Part shown: positions 42,159 to 52,206 of the stretch, in pieces | Position numbering within the stretch: position 1 is the stretch's first letter | Layout: the number at the start of each line of letters is the position of its first letter | Assembly (NCBI RefSeq): GCF_000165505.1 | Contig: NC_014632.1 | Coordinates: 1,736,001-1,800,000 of the forward strand | Origin: Ilyobacter polytropus DSM 2926 | Lineage (GTDB): Bacteria; Fusobacteriota; Fusobacteriia; Fusobacteriales; Fusobacteriaceae | DNA: 64,000 bases | Direction: 5' to 3' | Position numbers and translations under genes: made by a program | The notes under the pieces: model-generated | The model's database searches: none | Told to the model about the DNA's origin: nothing | What the model saw: the letters and a program-made list of their open reading frames with translations, nothing else

Positions 42159-42410
42159 TTATTTTGATTTATTAATCTTCCATTTAAAAAGACACCCAAT
42201 ACTGATTATAACAATGTAGAACAACGATGCTCTCATACCCACAGTCGAGCTTATTTTTAATAGGTCGAGAATTTCAAAATTATCTATCTGAAACATGTAA
42301 ATAGGAGATACGGCTACAAAACTCAATGGGAAACTCCAAAAAAATATTCTTAGAGAGTGTTTTGATATTTCTTTTAAACTTCTTGCTTCTATAAAACTAT
42401 TTTTGTTCAT
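42159..42410 (-). CDS. Small membrane protein, 83 residues, paralogue 2
   Basis: 83 residues, begins MNKNSFIEARSLKEISKHSL with two membrane segments, closely similar to the protein at 16377. Conserved positions span the full length and the synonymous differences indicate selection on the protein. It lies 3' of hsdR with a two-hairpin element on each side. Family unknown. Confidence 0.6.
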   Translation of the reverse strand: MNKNSFIEARSLKEISKHSLRIFFWSFPLSFVAVSPIYMFQIDNFEILDLLKISSTVGMRASLFYIVIISIGCLFKWKINKSK

Positions 42411-42531
42411 ACAGATACACCCTTCAATGTTTTCTAAATCTTTTTTAATTTTATTTCAAATATTGTTCAAAAAATATCAATTTTTCCTTTTTTAGCTTCT
42501 AAAAGATCATATTAAATTCTGGATACACCCC

Positions 42532-42640
42532 AAAAGCACATAGGATTGGTTTCCTATGTGCTACTACTAGTTCGTACCCGAAACTTACCATCTTTTTTCT
42601 TTAGAATACAACTTTCGGGTTCCATCTATCATCCCGATAT
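42532..42640 (-). repeat. Dispersed two-hairpin element, copy 5 (terminator of hsdR)
   Basis: The best-preserved copy: AAAGCACATAGGATT and AATCCTATGTGCT-type arms, then ACCCGAAACTTACCATC, and AACTTTCGGGTTCCATC. On the minus strand the order is CCCGAAAGTT hairpin, then AGCACATAGGA hairpin, then TTTTG, directly after the hsdR stop codon. Confidence 0.75.
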
Positions 42641-44914
42641 GAATTCGTTGTACAGCTTTCTTGCTATCTCCTCTATTATGAAAGACTTGAAGCTACTTTC
42701 ACTCAGGATTTTATTGAAGATGTCCTCATTTGCTGATTTTCTTTTCAAAATACCACGTATGAAGTCCTTCTTAGCAAAACTATCTTTGAATTCCTCATAG
42801 GAATTTACCATTGCCTTATCTTTCAGGCCCTCTATATTCTTGTAGTCCTCTATCACCTGGTCAAATAGAAGTCTGTCATTTTCGGTTAGGTTCATTTCAA
42901 AAATTTTGTTTATCTTGTTTATGATATCATCAAGGTGCTCCAAATCTTCTTCTTTCTTTCTAGATGCCCCCCCTGCTGTGAATCCTGGCAGAGGTTCTCC
43001 GATTTGATCACCCATTAGTGATATGTTTGCTCCCTGCTTTCCTTCTCCTGCTATCTGTTTCAGCTTGTAGTAGTCAAGACTCAGGATCTTATCAAGCTCT
43101 AGCTTTGAACTTATTCGATCTACAGGTAGTTTTTTTATCAATCCTATGAGGTAGATTTGAAGTTTGTACAAGTTTACATTTTTCAGTGGATAGATCTGTA
43201 TGAGGAAGTTGTATGCCCTTGTGTACTTCACAGCAAGAGTTTTGTATTCTTCTTTCTCATCCTCTGACAATTTTAAGTACCTCTCTACACCTTTGTCCAC
43301 AAGATTGTTCATGATCTCTTGATCTCTGTTGCTCTTCTTCTCCTTGAGGTACAGCGTTGTCACTTTTTCTACCTCTTCAGGAAGGTACACATGTATTGCA
43401 TTGAGCTGATAGTACATGTCAAATACTATATTTGGGTCTGTTACTTCCTCTATACTTGTTGCCTGAAAATACGGTGCAAAGGATTCAGTTATCTTCTCTG
43501 TATCATTGAAGAAATCTAGAATGAAAGTATTGTCCTTTTCAGGGTATGTCCTGTTGAGCCTCGACAGCGTTTGGACAGCTTTTACACCGTCTAGATTTTT
43601 ATCTACATACATTGCACACAACTTAGGTTGATCGAAACCTGTCTGATACTTTTCAGCTACAATTAGGAACTTTGTGTTGTCATCCTTGTCAAATACCTCT
43701 GTCAGACCAGTTTCTTTTATTCCGTTCATAGTTGCTTCACTGTATTCTTCATCATCAATTTTCACTGTTCCTGAGAAAGCTACAAGGGATTTTATCGGGT
43801 ATTTCTTTTCCTTGATGTATTCGTCTATCGCCTGTTTGTATCTTACCGCATGAAGACGACTTCCTGTTACTACCATACCCTTTGATTTGCCTTTCAGCCA
43901 CATGGAACGATTGTTCATGAAATCTTCAACCATTACCTCTATCTTTTGCCTAATGTTGTACTCATTGAGAGATACAAATCTATTGACCGCTTTGTTTGCC
44001 TTTCCCTTATCAAATTCAGGGTTGTCCTGTATCTTCTTACCAACTTTGTAGTAGACATCATAGGTAGAATAGTTCCTCAGCACATCAAGTATGAACCCCT
44101 CTTCTATAGCCTGTCTCATAGAGTACAGATGAAATTCATGAGGTTTCCCGTCTGATCCCATTCTTCCAAATATTTGAAGTGTCTTATTTTTAGGAGTTGC
44201 AGTGAATGCAAAGAAGCTGATATTCTCAGTGTTGGTTCTTTTCTCAAGGATTTCATTTATCTTATCGTCATCATCCTCAACATCAGATTCTATTACCTTT
44301 GATTCTTTCAAAGTTTTCCCATTCAGAGTTTCTTTCAGAGAAGACATGTTCTCTCCTGCTGTACTGGAATGAGCTTCATCTATTATTACTGCATATCTAC
44401 CTTTTTCCAGTTCATCTATCTTTTCTAGAGCAAAGGGGAACTTTTGGATGGTTGTTATTATTATCTTTGCCCTGTCTTTGATAGCCTGTGCCAGATCACC
44501 AGATCTTTTGGTATCGTCTATCTTTTCTACAACGCCTTTCTTGTGCTCTAGCTGATAGATTGCATCCTGAAGCTGTCTGTCTAGTACCTTTCTGTCAGTT
44601 ATTACTATTACGCTGTCAAAGATGTTCTCATTGGATTGACTGTGAAGCCCTGCCAGCCTGTGTGCTAGCCATGAAATAGAGTTTGTCTTTCCACTTCCTG
44701 CACTGTGTTGTATGAGGTACTTCTGACCTGTACCATTCTCAAGAACATCTTTCTCTATCTTTCTTACCACATCCAGTTGATGGTACCTTGGAAAAATAGC
44801 CCTTTGTTTTTTCTTTATCTTACCTTTGTTATCTTTTTTTTCTTCAGTTTGTATGTAGTAGAATCTTTTCAGTATATCTAGAAGGCTGTCTTTCCAACAG
44901 ATGACTCCCTTCAA
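42629..44914 (-). pseudogene. hsdR: Type I restriction enzyme R subunit, N-terminally truncated
   Basis: 761 residues. Motor motifs are complete: AGSGKTNSISWLAHRLAG, VIIDEAHSS, FAFTATP, and YQTGFDQPKL, followed by the HsdR C-terminal helical region. HsdR proteins normally begin with about 250 residues carrying a PD-(D/E)xK nuclease; these are missing and the frame is closed by a stop just upstream. No hsdM or hsdS gene is present in the window. It cannot cut DNA as a type I enzyme and is probably a relic. Confidence 0.85.
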
Positions 44915-45037
44915 AAGGTTCTTTATCCGGCCTCTAAAAACATGTTAAAAAAATGGACTCAAAAGATCAGGGGATGAGAAAAAATACTTAGAATGTTGGT
45001 AGTAATTTATCCTGAAAAAATGGATAAATATTTAATT

Positions 45038-45064
45038 TAAAAGGTGCTCCATCAGGAGCACCAG
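45038..45064 (-). terminator. Terminator of the BCCT transporter gene
   Basis: GGTGCTCC and GGAGCACC around ATCA form an 8-bp stem, ending in TTTTAAATT on the minus strand. Confidence 0.8.
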
Positions 45065-45107
45065 TTAATGACTAGGAATCTAATTTACACGTAATTAGGG
45101 AAAGACT

Positions 45108-46787
45108 CTATTTATTCATTCTTTCTTTTATTTTTTCATCTTTTTCAAATTCTCCGTGTATTTTTTCATTGAAAAATTTAATGGCCCATTTATCTTCTCT
45201 ATATATTTTCAACTTATTTAGATCAGTTCTCAATCCAACATGGAGACTATACATCATAATCAATAGGATAATTGTAAATGGAAATCCAGAGATTATTACT
45301 CCTGTCTGAAGCGCACTTAGAGCATTGCTTCCTCCTGCAATAAGTAGAGCTACTGCAATAGTCCCCTCCATAACTGCCCAGAAAACTCTCTGTGGAACCG
45401 GTGAATCCAACTTACCCCCAGATGTAAGATTATCAACTACAAGAGAACCTGAATCAGATGATGTAACAAAAAATGATATTACTAAAAACGTTCCTAAAAT
45501 AGATAAAACATTCTTTAAAACTCCAGGAATGTCAAGTCCCTGTATCATCGCAAATAGTGCTGTGGAAACATCTTGTTTTACAGCTTCTAATAACTGTCCT
45601 CCTATTGCTGCATCTTGAAAAATGGCAGTAGCTCCAAATGTTGACATCCATACAAAGCTTAGAATAGTTGGCACTATAAGAATAGCTGTAACAAACTCTC
45701 TTACGCTTCTTCCTTTGGAAACCCTTGCTATGAACATTCCCACAAATGGAGACCATGATATCCACCAAGCCCAATAGAATATCGTCCAGGAACCCTGCCA
45801 GGCATTTCCATTTTCACTGAAAAGACTAATCGATACAAAGTTGTTAAGATAAAATCCTACTCCATTGTTAAATGATCTTAATATAAACAATGTAGGACCT
45901 AGAATAAGCATTAACAGTAGAAGTATGGCTGCTATTCTCATATTTAATTCCGAGAGAATCCTTACTCCTTTTCCTATCCCTGATACAACTGATAGTGTTG
46001 CAATAAAAGTTATCACAATTATTATCCCAACCTGAATCTTGGTGTTTTGAGGCACTCCAAAAAGATAGTTCAGTCCTGCATTTATTTGCTGTGCACCAAA
46101 TCCGAGGGATGTAGCCAACCCGAATAGGCAAGAAATTACCGCTGTTATATCTATAATATCACCTATCCACCCAAAAACCTTGTCCTTAAGGATTGGATAA
46201 AAAACTGACCTAAGAGACAGTGGCAATCCCCTATTATAAGCAAAGAAAGCTAGGGCTAAGGCTATAAGGGAATAAACACCCCATGGATGAAATCCCCAGT
46301 GGTAGAATGTAATTCCTAGAGCCTCCTCTGTAGAGGTCGTTCCTGTCATGGGAAGGGCACTGTTAGCATGATATAACGGCTCTCCCACACTCCAAAACAT
46401 CAGTCCAATTCCCATACCGGCACTTATTAGCATAGAATACCATGCAAAGTTAGTAAATTCAGGCTTTGCCTCTGGTCCCCCCAATGTTATCTCTCCAAAT
46501 TTACTAAACATTAGGTATATAGGGAATACTAAAAACAAATTGGTACTTAATATGAAGAACCAGTTAAAGTTGTCAGTGATTTTATTCTGGATATTTATAA
46601 GTATTTCATTTACTGCCACAGGATCTTTCAGTGTCAATCCTATGAATATTAATACAAATACTCCTGAAATTATAGAAACCTCAGGATGGAAATCAAAGCC
46701 AAATCTGTTAATATTTCTTGCATGAAGCAGTTTGGTTTTCTCTTTAAACTTATCTGTTTCAAACTTTGGGTGTTTTAATTTTTTCAT
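45108..46787 (-). CDS. BCCT family (betaine/carnitine/choline) transporter
   Basis: 559 residues, twelve membrane segments. GMGIGLMFWSVGEPLYH contains the GMGIG motif of Na+-coupled BCCT carriers, and TIFYWAWWISWSPFVGMFIARVSKGRSVREF is the substrate-binding Trp box and following helix. It imports betaine, choline, carnitine or a related trimethylammonium compound with sodium. AAGGAGG precedes the ATG. It sits at the end of the island next to ssrA; whether it belongs to the island is not certain. Confidence 0.93.
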   Translation of the reverse strand: MKKLKHPKFETDKFKEKTKLLHARNINRFGFDFHPEVSIISGVFVLIFIGLTLKDPVAVNEILINIQNKITDNFNWFFILSTNLFLVFPIYLMFSKFGEITLGGPEAKPEFTNFAWYSMLISAGMGIGLMFWSVGEPLYHANSALPMTGTTSTEEALGITFYHWGFHPWGVYSLIALALAFFAYNRGLPLSLRSVFYPILKDKVFGWIGDIIDITAVISCLFGLATSLGFGAQQINAGLNYLFGVPQNTKIQVGIIIVITFIATLSVVSGIGKGVRILSELNMRIAAILLLLMLILGPTLFILRSFNNGVGFYLNNFVSISLFSENGNAWQGSWTIFYWAWWISWSPFVGMFIARVSKGRSVREFVTAILIVPTILSFVWMSTFGATAIFQDAAIGGQLLEAVKQDVSTALFAMIQGLDIPGVLKNVLSILGTFLVISFFVTSSDSGSLVVDNLTSGGKLDSPVPQRVFWAVMEGTIAVALLIAGGSNALSALQTGVIISGFPFTIILLIMMYSLHVGLRTDLNKLKIYREDKWAIKFFNEKIHGEFEKDEKIKERMNK

Positions 46788-47285
46788 ATATTCCCTCCTT
46801 CTTATCCAAAATTTCTGTTAGCTTAAATTAAGTTTTAATCATGCCAATCTTGGAAATATAATGATTTATAAAAATTTAGAAAGGATCACCAAAATCTTTA
46901 AAAATATAGCTTTAAATACTGTCCGATAAAATTTACATTCACTTCTTATAAATTTATTTCATGTGCAAATTTTATCTAATTTATATTGTTTGTTGAAGAG
47001 TGAGTACTATACCATGATATTTTATTTTCTATGATTTTGTTATTTCTTATAATAGTTTTCAAAAGAAAAAACAAATCTCCTTCTTTAATTTCACTTATTT
47101 TCCTTCCAATATTTAAATTAAATACGGTATACATAAATTATTTGCAGACCTTAACTTATTCTGGATTATCAACTAGAGGATTTTTCAAGCTTAGTGTAAA
47201 TTCAATATTAATCTTCCTAATTTTTTAATAACTTCCGCTAAAAGAGTTCTTTTTTATGATTTTTTCTATCATATATCATACAAAA
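46788..47285. other. Intergenic region between the BCCT gene and ssrA
   Basis: About 500 A+T-rich bases with the BCCT promoter. No gene or strong structure is seen before the ssrA terminator region. Confidence 0.5.
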
Positions 47286-47380
47286 AAGAGTAAGAATTTT
47301 AAAATTCTTACCCTTTCTCTATTTCAACACCCCAAAGGCTCTAGAAACCTTTGCAGTCGTGGATTCCTTGGTGGAAGTGA
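47286..47380 (+). repeat. ssrA 3'-flank repeat, copy R3
   Basis: This segment contains the terminator of ssrA (AGAGTAAGAATTTT...AAAATTCTTACC), the sequence CCCCAAAGGCTCTAGAAACC, and the last 12 bases of the tmRNA gene. It is repeated directly at 28314 and, in its core, at 30845. Confidence 0.8.
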
Positions 47381-47712
47381 CGGGAATCGAACCCGTGTCC
47401 AAGATCACCAGTATCATAAGCTTCTACAAGCTTAGTCTGCGATTTGATCTCACATTATCGGCCCACACAGACATGGTCAGATAATGCCAGCCTCTTAAAT
47501 TTCCCCTATACATCGAGACACAGTATCGGGTAAGCCGTATATTAGTTATACTCCGTAAGGATTCCTAAACGGCCTCGGAAACCTGGAGCAAGCTGCGTTA
47601 GGCAGCTAAAGCGTAATTGTTGTTTTCATCTAAACGATGTTTGGCCTCTCACAGCGACCAACCTGGCCTGCTACCTACAACCTGATAACCCTGTCGAAAC
47701 CTTGGCACTCCC
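47369..47712 (-). ncRNA. ssrA: tmRNA (transfer-messenger RNA)
   Basis: On the minus strand it begins GGGAGTGCCAAGGTTTCGAC and ends GGGTTCGATTCCCGTC, then ACTTCCACCA, with the 5' GGGAGTG pairing to the 3' CACTTCC as a tRNA-like acceptor stem. The tag reading frame ends ENNNYALAA (GAAAACAACAATTACGCTTT...GCCTAA), the expected YALAA proteolysis signal; the resume codon upstream is not certain. It rescues ribosomes stalled on broken mRNA together with SmpB, encoded 2.3 kb away. The 3' end is a common integration site, which matches the repeats described. Confidence 0.96.
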
Positions 47713-47805
47713 ATTCATATACCCTATTATAGCATTTTTTATACATTATTTCAATTTAATATATTTCTTCAACATACCTCTAAATATAAGGTTGGTTGCT
47801 TTATG

Positions 47806-48213
47806 TCAAGGATTCCATAGCCTAATCTCAGTTACACTATTGCCGTCTAAATCCATAGCTCCATCCTGGAATTTAGGTCTTCTTCTGGGTTTTTTAATGG
47901 CTTTAGAAATTCCGTAGGGTTCTTTTGGCTTTCCCCAAAACCATCTGTCCATTTTTCCATTTCCATTACTGTCCTGAAATATAACTATGGAATACCTCCC
48001 TTCTGAAAGATTTGTCACAACACCTTTTTTAGCCTCTGCAGGAGTACCGTTCCAGACAAAAATTCCTCTTTCCACCTCATAGGGAAACCCGTCTTCTGTT
48101 TCAAATACTGCCATATACACAGGAGCTTTTTTTTCCTCTATACCAGTCACCCTTACTGTAGAGGAATAACTTCTAAAGTTCATCAACATCATAATTATAA
48201 ATATATATTTCAT
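47806..48213 (-). CDS. DUF2141 family secreted protein
   Basis: 135 residues. An N-terminal hydrophobic signal (MKYIFIIMMLMNFRSYSS) is followed by a beta-sandwich with GRYSIVIFQDSNGNGKMDRWFWGKPKEPYG, the DxNxNxKxD calcium-like loop and G-x-P-x-EPYG hallmark of DUF2141. These proteins are exported and of unknown function. No operon partner. Confidence 0.85.
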   Translation of the reverse strand: MKYIFIIMMLMNFRSYSSTVRVTGIEEKKAPVYMAVFETEDGFPYEVERGIFVWNGTPAEAKKGVVTNLSEGRYSIVIFQDSNGNGKMDRWFWGKPKEPYGISKAIKKPRRRPKFQDGAMDLDGNSVTEIRLWNP

Positions 48214-48531
48214 ATTACCTCCATGTTTATTATCTATTTTTTCTTCACAACAACTCTCCTTCCTCTAAAAATTAGGAAAATCCCAAAAAATATTTAGTTA
48301 TTTTTTTCACTTTAACTCTCTGTTTATTCACACTCATCACAGCATTTTATCTATTTTAACTTCAAAAATCATTTTTTTCATATTGTGAATTTTATGTACA
48401 AATACCTATGAGCCCTTATTTTTCTGGAATTTTTATTTGTATTTATTTGAAAAATATATTACTCTATATGTGTACATCTACAAAAATAAAATAATTATAT
48501 CAAAATTAATTTTATTTAAAGGAGAAAAAAT
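48214..48531. other. Intergenic region between divergent DUF2141 and PTS IIC genes
   Basis: About 320 A+T-rich bases containing the promoters of both genes. No other feature is seen. Confidence 0.5.
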
Positions 48532-49530
48532 ATGTCTAATAAAAAACCTGGAAATAGTTATATTACAAAGGTGTTAAACGGAATGGCCCTAGGACTTTTT
48601 GCATCTCTTATTATAGGTCTCATATTAAAGCAGATCGGTAAATACTCTGGACTTGAATCTCTCAGTCACTATGGTCAAATAGCCCAGTACATGATGGGAC
48701 CGGCCATAGGTGCAGGTGTCGCCTATACTCGTACTAAGAGTCCTCTTGGTATATTTTCTGCTCTTATCTGCGGAGCTATAGGTGCAGGTACTATAAAGGA
48801 CGGTGGCATATTCATCGGAGAGCCTGTAGGAGCTTTAGTGGCGTCACTTATAGGAGTAGAAGTGTCTAGACTTGTAGAAGACAAGACCAAGTTAAACATA
48901 ATCATTGTTCCTGCTGCAACAATAATTGCCGGTGGACTAGCAGGGTCTTTTATATCTCCTACCATCAGTAACTTTATGAAAATGCTGGGAGAATTCATAA
49001 ATTATCTCACAACTCTTCATCCTGTTCCAATGGGGATACTTATATCTGTTATAATGGGAATCATCCTCACACTTCCCATATCAAGTGCAGCTATCTCCAT
49101 ATCCCTAGGTCTTTCAGGACTTGCTGCCGGTGCATCAATAGTAGGATGCTCGTGTCATATGATCGGATTCGCTGTCTCTAGCTTCAGAGAAAATAAAGTT
49201 AGCGGACTTGTTTCACAGGGTCTTGGTACATCTATGCTTCAGATATCAAATATAATCAAAAACCCTTGGATAGCACTTCCTGCGATAGTATCCTCAGCAA
49301 TTTTGGGACCCTTAGCCACTGTGATTTTCAAAATGGAAGGCAATAAAATAGGTGGCGGAATGGGTACCGCCGGTCTAGTTGGACAGATAGCTACCCTTGA
49401 AACCATGGGAAGCAGTGCCCTTGTGAAGGTTGCTATACTTCACTTTATCCTTCCGGCTATACTTTCCTTTACCATAAGTGAGACTATGAGAAAAAAAGGA
49501 AGAATAAAATTTGGAGATATGAAAATATAG
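48532..49530 (+). CDS. PTS transporter subunit IIC-like membrane protein (PfoR-like)
   Basis: 332 residues with about nine membrane segments and repeated G-rich stretches such as GLFASLIIGLILKQIG and GAIGAGTIKDGGIFIGEPVGALVAS. The layout fits the PTS_IIC-type family that includes PfoR. There is no IIA or IIB gene and no phosphorylation site, so its transport role is unknown. A good ribosome-binding site AAAGGAG precedes the ATG and a terminator follows. Confidence 0.82.
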   Translation: MSNKKPGNSYITKVLNGMALGLFASLIIGLILKQIGKYSGLESLSHYGQIAQYMMGPAIGAGVAYTRTKSPLGIFSALICGAIGAGTIKDGGIFIGEPVGALVASLIGVEVSRLVEDKTKLNIIIVPAATIIAGGLAGSFISPTISNFMKMLGEFINYLTTLHPVPMGILISVIMGIILTLPISSAAISISLGLSGLAAGASIVGCSCHMIGFAVSSFRENKVSGLVSQGLGTSMLQISNIIKNPWIALPAIVSSAILGPLATVIFKMEGNKIGGGMGTAGLVGQIATLETMGSSALVKVAILHFILPAILSFTISETMRKKGRIKFGDMKI

Positions 49531-49532
49531 AA

Positions 49533-49565
49533 AATACCGGCTGAATTCAGCCGGTATTTTCTATT
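49533..49565 (+). terminator. Terminator of the PTS IIC-like gene
   Basis: AATACCGGCTGAA and TTCAGCCGGTATT form a 13-bp stem followed by TTCTATTCTT; it can work on both strands. Confidence 0.85.
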
Positions 49566-49595
49566 CTTCTTTGTCAGATTAAATATTATTTTATT

Positions 49596-50039
49596 CTAAT
49601 ATCTTTCTTTTATTTCCCTATCCATCTGTCTTTGCTGATCTCTCTTTGCTAAACTTTCTCTCTTATCGTAGTTTTTCTTACCTCTGGCTAATGCTATTTG
49701 TACTTTTACAAATCCTTTTTTAGTATATACAGATATAGGAACTATGGTACATCCCTTTTGACTTACATTTTCATGAAGCTTTTTTATCTCCTTTTTATGA
49801 AGAAGAAGTTTTCTCACTCTTTTTTCATCTGGGTTATATACACTTCCATAAGCCCACGGGGTTACTGACATACCCATTATAAAAATTTCATTATTTATAA
49901 TTCTCACAAAAGCCTCTTTTATACTTACTTTTCCGGCTTTTATTGATTTTACTTCACTTCCGATTAATTCTATACCTGCTTCATACCTTTCATCTATAAA
50001 AAATTCATGAAATGCTTTTTTATTTTTGGCTAAAATCAT
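49596..50039 (-). CDS. smpB: SsrA-binding protein
   Basis: 147 residues of normal length. It reads NKKAFHEFFIDERYEAGIEL, then GSEVKSIKAGKVSIKEAFVR, with the C-terminal basic tail KKNYDKRESLAKRDQQRQMD needed for tmRNA decoding-site positioning. SmpB binds the tRNA-like end of tmRNA and brings it to stalled ribosomes. It is 31 bases downstream of rnr in one transcript. Confidence 0.96.
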   Translation of the reverse strand: MILAKNKKAFHEFFIDERYEAGIELIGSEVKSIKAGKVSIKEAFVRIINNEIFIMGMSVTPWAYGSVYNPDEKRVRKLLLHKKEIKKLHENVSQKGCTIVPISVYTKKGFVKVQIALARGKKNYDKRESLAKRDQQRQMDREIKERY

Positions 50040-50070
50040 CCCAATTACTCCCTTTTATCATTCTAGTATT

Positions 50071-52203
50071 TTATCTGTACCTCTTAAAATTGTCTTCCAT
50101 TTCCTTTGTATAAGGGACAACTTCAACCTCTAGTTCATTGAGATCTGCCCTTGCGATCAAGACCTTCATTTTATCTCCTAGGTTCATTACATCTCCCTTA
50201 TCACGGTTCTTCATAACATAATCAACTTCATCAAATTCATAATAATCGTCAGAAGATACCACATCCCAGAAACACTCTACATACTCCTCTGTTTCAAAGA
50301 ATACCTTTTTATTGCTAAATCCTACTATTCTAGCATCATATACTTCTCCTACCCTATCCATCATATACTCCACCACTTTTATTTTTACACTTTCATCCTC
50401 TATCTTCATTGCATCTCTCTCAGTTTTTGAGATATGCTGGCATACACTGTCTAGAGTCTTAGACCACTTGGCTATATGCTTCTTAGAGGGGTATCCGTTT
50501 AGTGTCGTCCCGAGGATTCGGTGTACAAGTAAATCTGAGTATCTACGTATAGGGGAGGTAAAGTGTGTGTAATAATTTGATGCAAGTCCAAAGTGACCGG
50601 TATTATCTACAGTATATCTTGCCTGTTTCAAAGACATTAAAATGAACTTATGAACTATCATACTTATATCTTTGTCCTTAGAATCCTCTATAATTGACTG
50701 AAATCTCTTTGGGTGTAGGTCTTCAAAAGAGTGTATCCTGTAGTTGAATTTTGCCAGAGTATCATTTAGAGTTTTTATCCTTTCTGGATCAGGCTTGTCA
50801 TGAGTTCTGTAAACAGAAGGTATCTCCAACCAGAATAATTTTTCAGCCACAGCTTCATTTGCCGATATCATAAAGTCTTCTATTATTTTTTCCGCCTCTC
50901 CTCTTTCACGTTTTTTGAGACTTTCAACTTTCCCCTCACTGTCTAGCACCACTTTTATTTCAGGTAAGTCAAAATCTATACTTCCTCTTTGATATTTTAC
51001 ATCTCTCAATATTTTAGAAAGTTCAAGCATGGTGAAGAGCATATCTTTTATGTCCTCATACTCTTTTGTAAGTTCTTCATCACCGTCTAATATTTTATTT
51101 ACACCGCTATAGGTCATTCTATGAGCAGTTTTGATCACTGATTTATAAGTCTCACTGTCCACAACTTTTCCAGATGGATCTATCTCCATTTCACATGTAA
51201 AAGTCAGTTTATTTTCCCTAGGATTAAGTGAACACACACCGTTAGATATCTCCTTTGGAAACATCGGAAGCACTCTGTCTACCAGATAAACCGAGTTTCC
51301 TCTTTTTTGAGCCTCCTTATCCAACAGGATTCCGTCTTGGATATAATGAGATACATCTGCTATACTTACTATCAGCCTGTAATTCCCGTTTTTAAGTTTT
51401 TCCACATAAACTGCATCATCTAGATCCTTTGCATCTTCTCCGTCTATTGTTATTATCGGCAAATTTCTAAGATCTTTTCTTTTTTTAATTTCATCTTCTG
51501 TTATGGTTTCTTCTACATTACTTACTTCTCTTATTACCTCTGGAGGAAATTCTCCAGACATCCCTTCCCTCTTTATAAGTGCCTCTATCATTGTATTGGT
51601 ATTATAGGGATCTCCTAAAACCTCTTCTACTTCTCCCTCTGGTTTTTTGCCCTCTCCTCCCCAGAAAGTTACCCTCACTAGTACCAGTTCTCCGTTTTTT
51701 GCATTTTTCATTCCCCTTTTAGGTATGAAAATATCTTTTCCAAAAGAATGAGTTGGCTTTACAAATCCAAAGCTTTCACTTTTTTCGAATATCCCGATTA
51801 TTCTGTCCTTTGATCTTTTTATTACCTTTTCTACTTCTCCCTCTTTTTTCTTTCCTCCGTCTGTTTCCTTCGTTACACGTATCAGAACTATATCTCCGTC
51901 AAGGGCTGAATTGAATTTCGATCTAGGTATAAATATTCCCTCAGTTTCAGTATCTACAAAGGCAAACTTGTCCTTTATCACTGTAAAATTACCTTTTATA
52001 AATCCCAGGTTCTCAGGGACATTGTATTTACCTCTTTTATTTCTCAGTAGGTCACCACTTTCGATCCACTCCTCTAGTATCTCTCTATTCTGTTTTTTAT
52101 ATTTTGTAGACCATCCTAAAAATCCTGATATCTCATTGAGAGTCAGTGCCTTCTTCCCCCTGATATGTTCTTTTAATTTTTCCAAATCTTTCTCTTTATC
52201 CAT
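50071..52203 (-). CDS. rnr: Ribonuclease R
   Basis: 710 residues. Order: winged-helix domain, two cold-shock domains, RNB catalytic domain (TIDGEDAKDLDDAVYVEKLKNGNYRLIVSIADVSHYI, with the metal-binding Asp cluster), and an S1 domain near residue 620. It degrades structured RNA 3' to 5' and is a known partner of the tmRNA-SmpB system. It is followed by smpB and preceded, by overlap-like distance of three bases, by yqeK. Confidence 0.95.
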   Translation of the reverse strand: MDKEKDLEKLKEHIRGKKALTLNEISGFLGWSTKYKKQNREILEEWIESGDLLRNKRGKYNVPENLGFIKGNFTVIKDKFAFVDTETEGIFIPRSKFNSALDGDIVLIRVTKETDGGKKKEGEVEKVIKRSKDRIIGIFEKSESFGFVKPTHSFGKDIFIPKRGMKNAKNGELVLVRVTFWGGEGKKPEGEVEEVLGDPYNTNTMIEALIKREGMSGEFPPEVIREVSNVEETITEDEIKKRKDLRNLPIITIDGEDAKDLDDAVYVEKLKNGNYRLIVSIADVSHYIQDGILLDKEAQKRGNSVYLVDRVLPMFPKEISNGVCSLNPRENKLTFTCEMEIDPSGKVVDSETYKSVIKTAHRMTYSGVNKILDGDEELTKEYEDIKDMLFTMLELSKILRDVKYQRGSIDFDLPEIKVVLDSEGKVESLKKRERGEAEKIIEDFMISANEAVAEKLFWLEIPSVYRTHDKPDPERIKTLNDTLAKFNYRIHSFEDLHPKRFQSIIEDSKDKDISMIVHKFILMSLKQARYTVDNTGHFGLASNYYTHFTSPIRRYSDLLVHRILGTTLNGYPSKKHIAKWSKTLDSVCQHISKTERDAMKIEDESVKIKVVEYMMDRVGEVYDARIVGFSNKKVFFETEEYVECFWDVVSSDDYYEFDEVDYVMKNRDKGDVMNLGDKMKVLIARADLNELEVEVVPYTKEMEDNFKRYR

Positions 52204-52206
52204 ATA

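Noticed and set aside
42629-44914. A complete type I restriction system
   Set aside because: The N-terminal nuclease domain of HsdR is missing and there are no hsdM or hsdS genes in the window.
47369-47400. A T-arm like GGTTCGATTCCCGTC that suggests a tRNA gene
   Set aside because: It is the tRNA-like 3' domain of tmRNA; no anticodon stem-loop is present at tRNA spacing.
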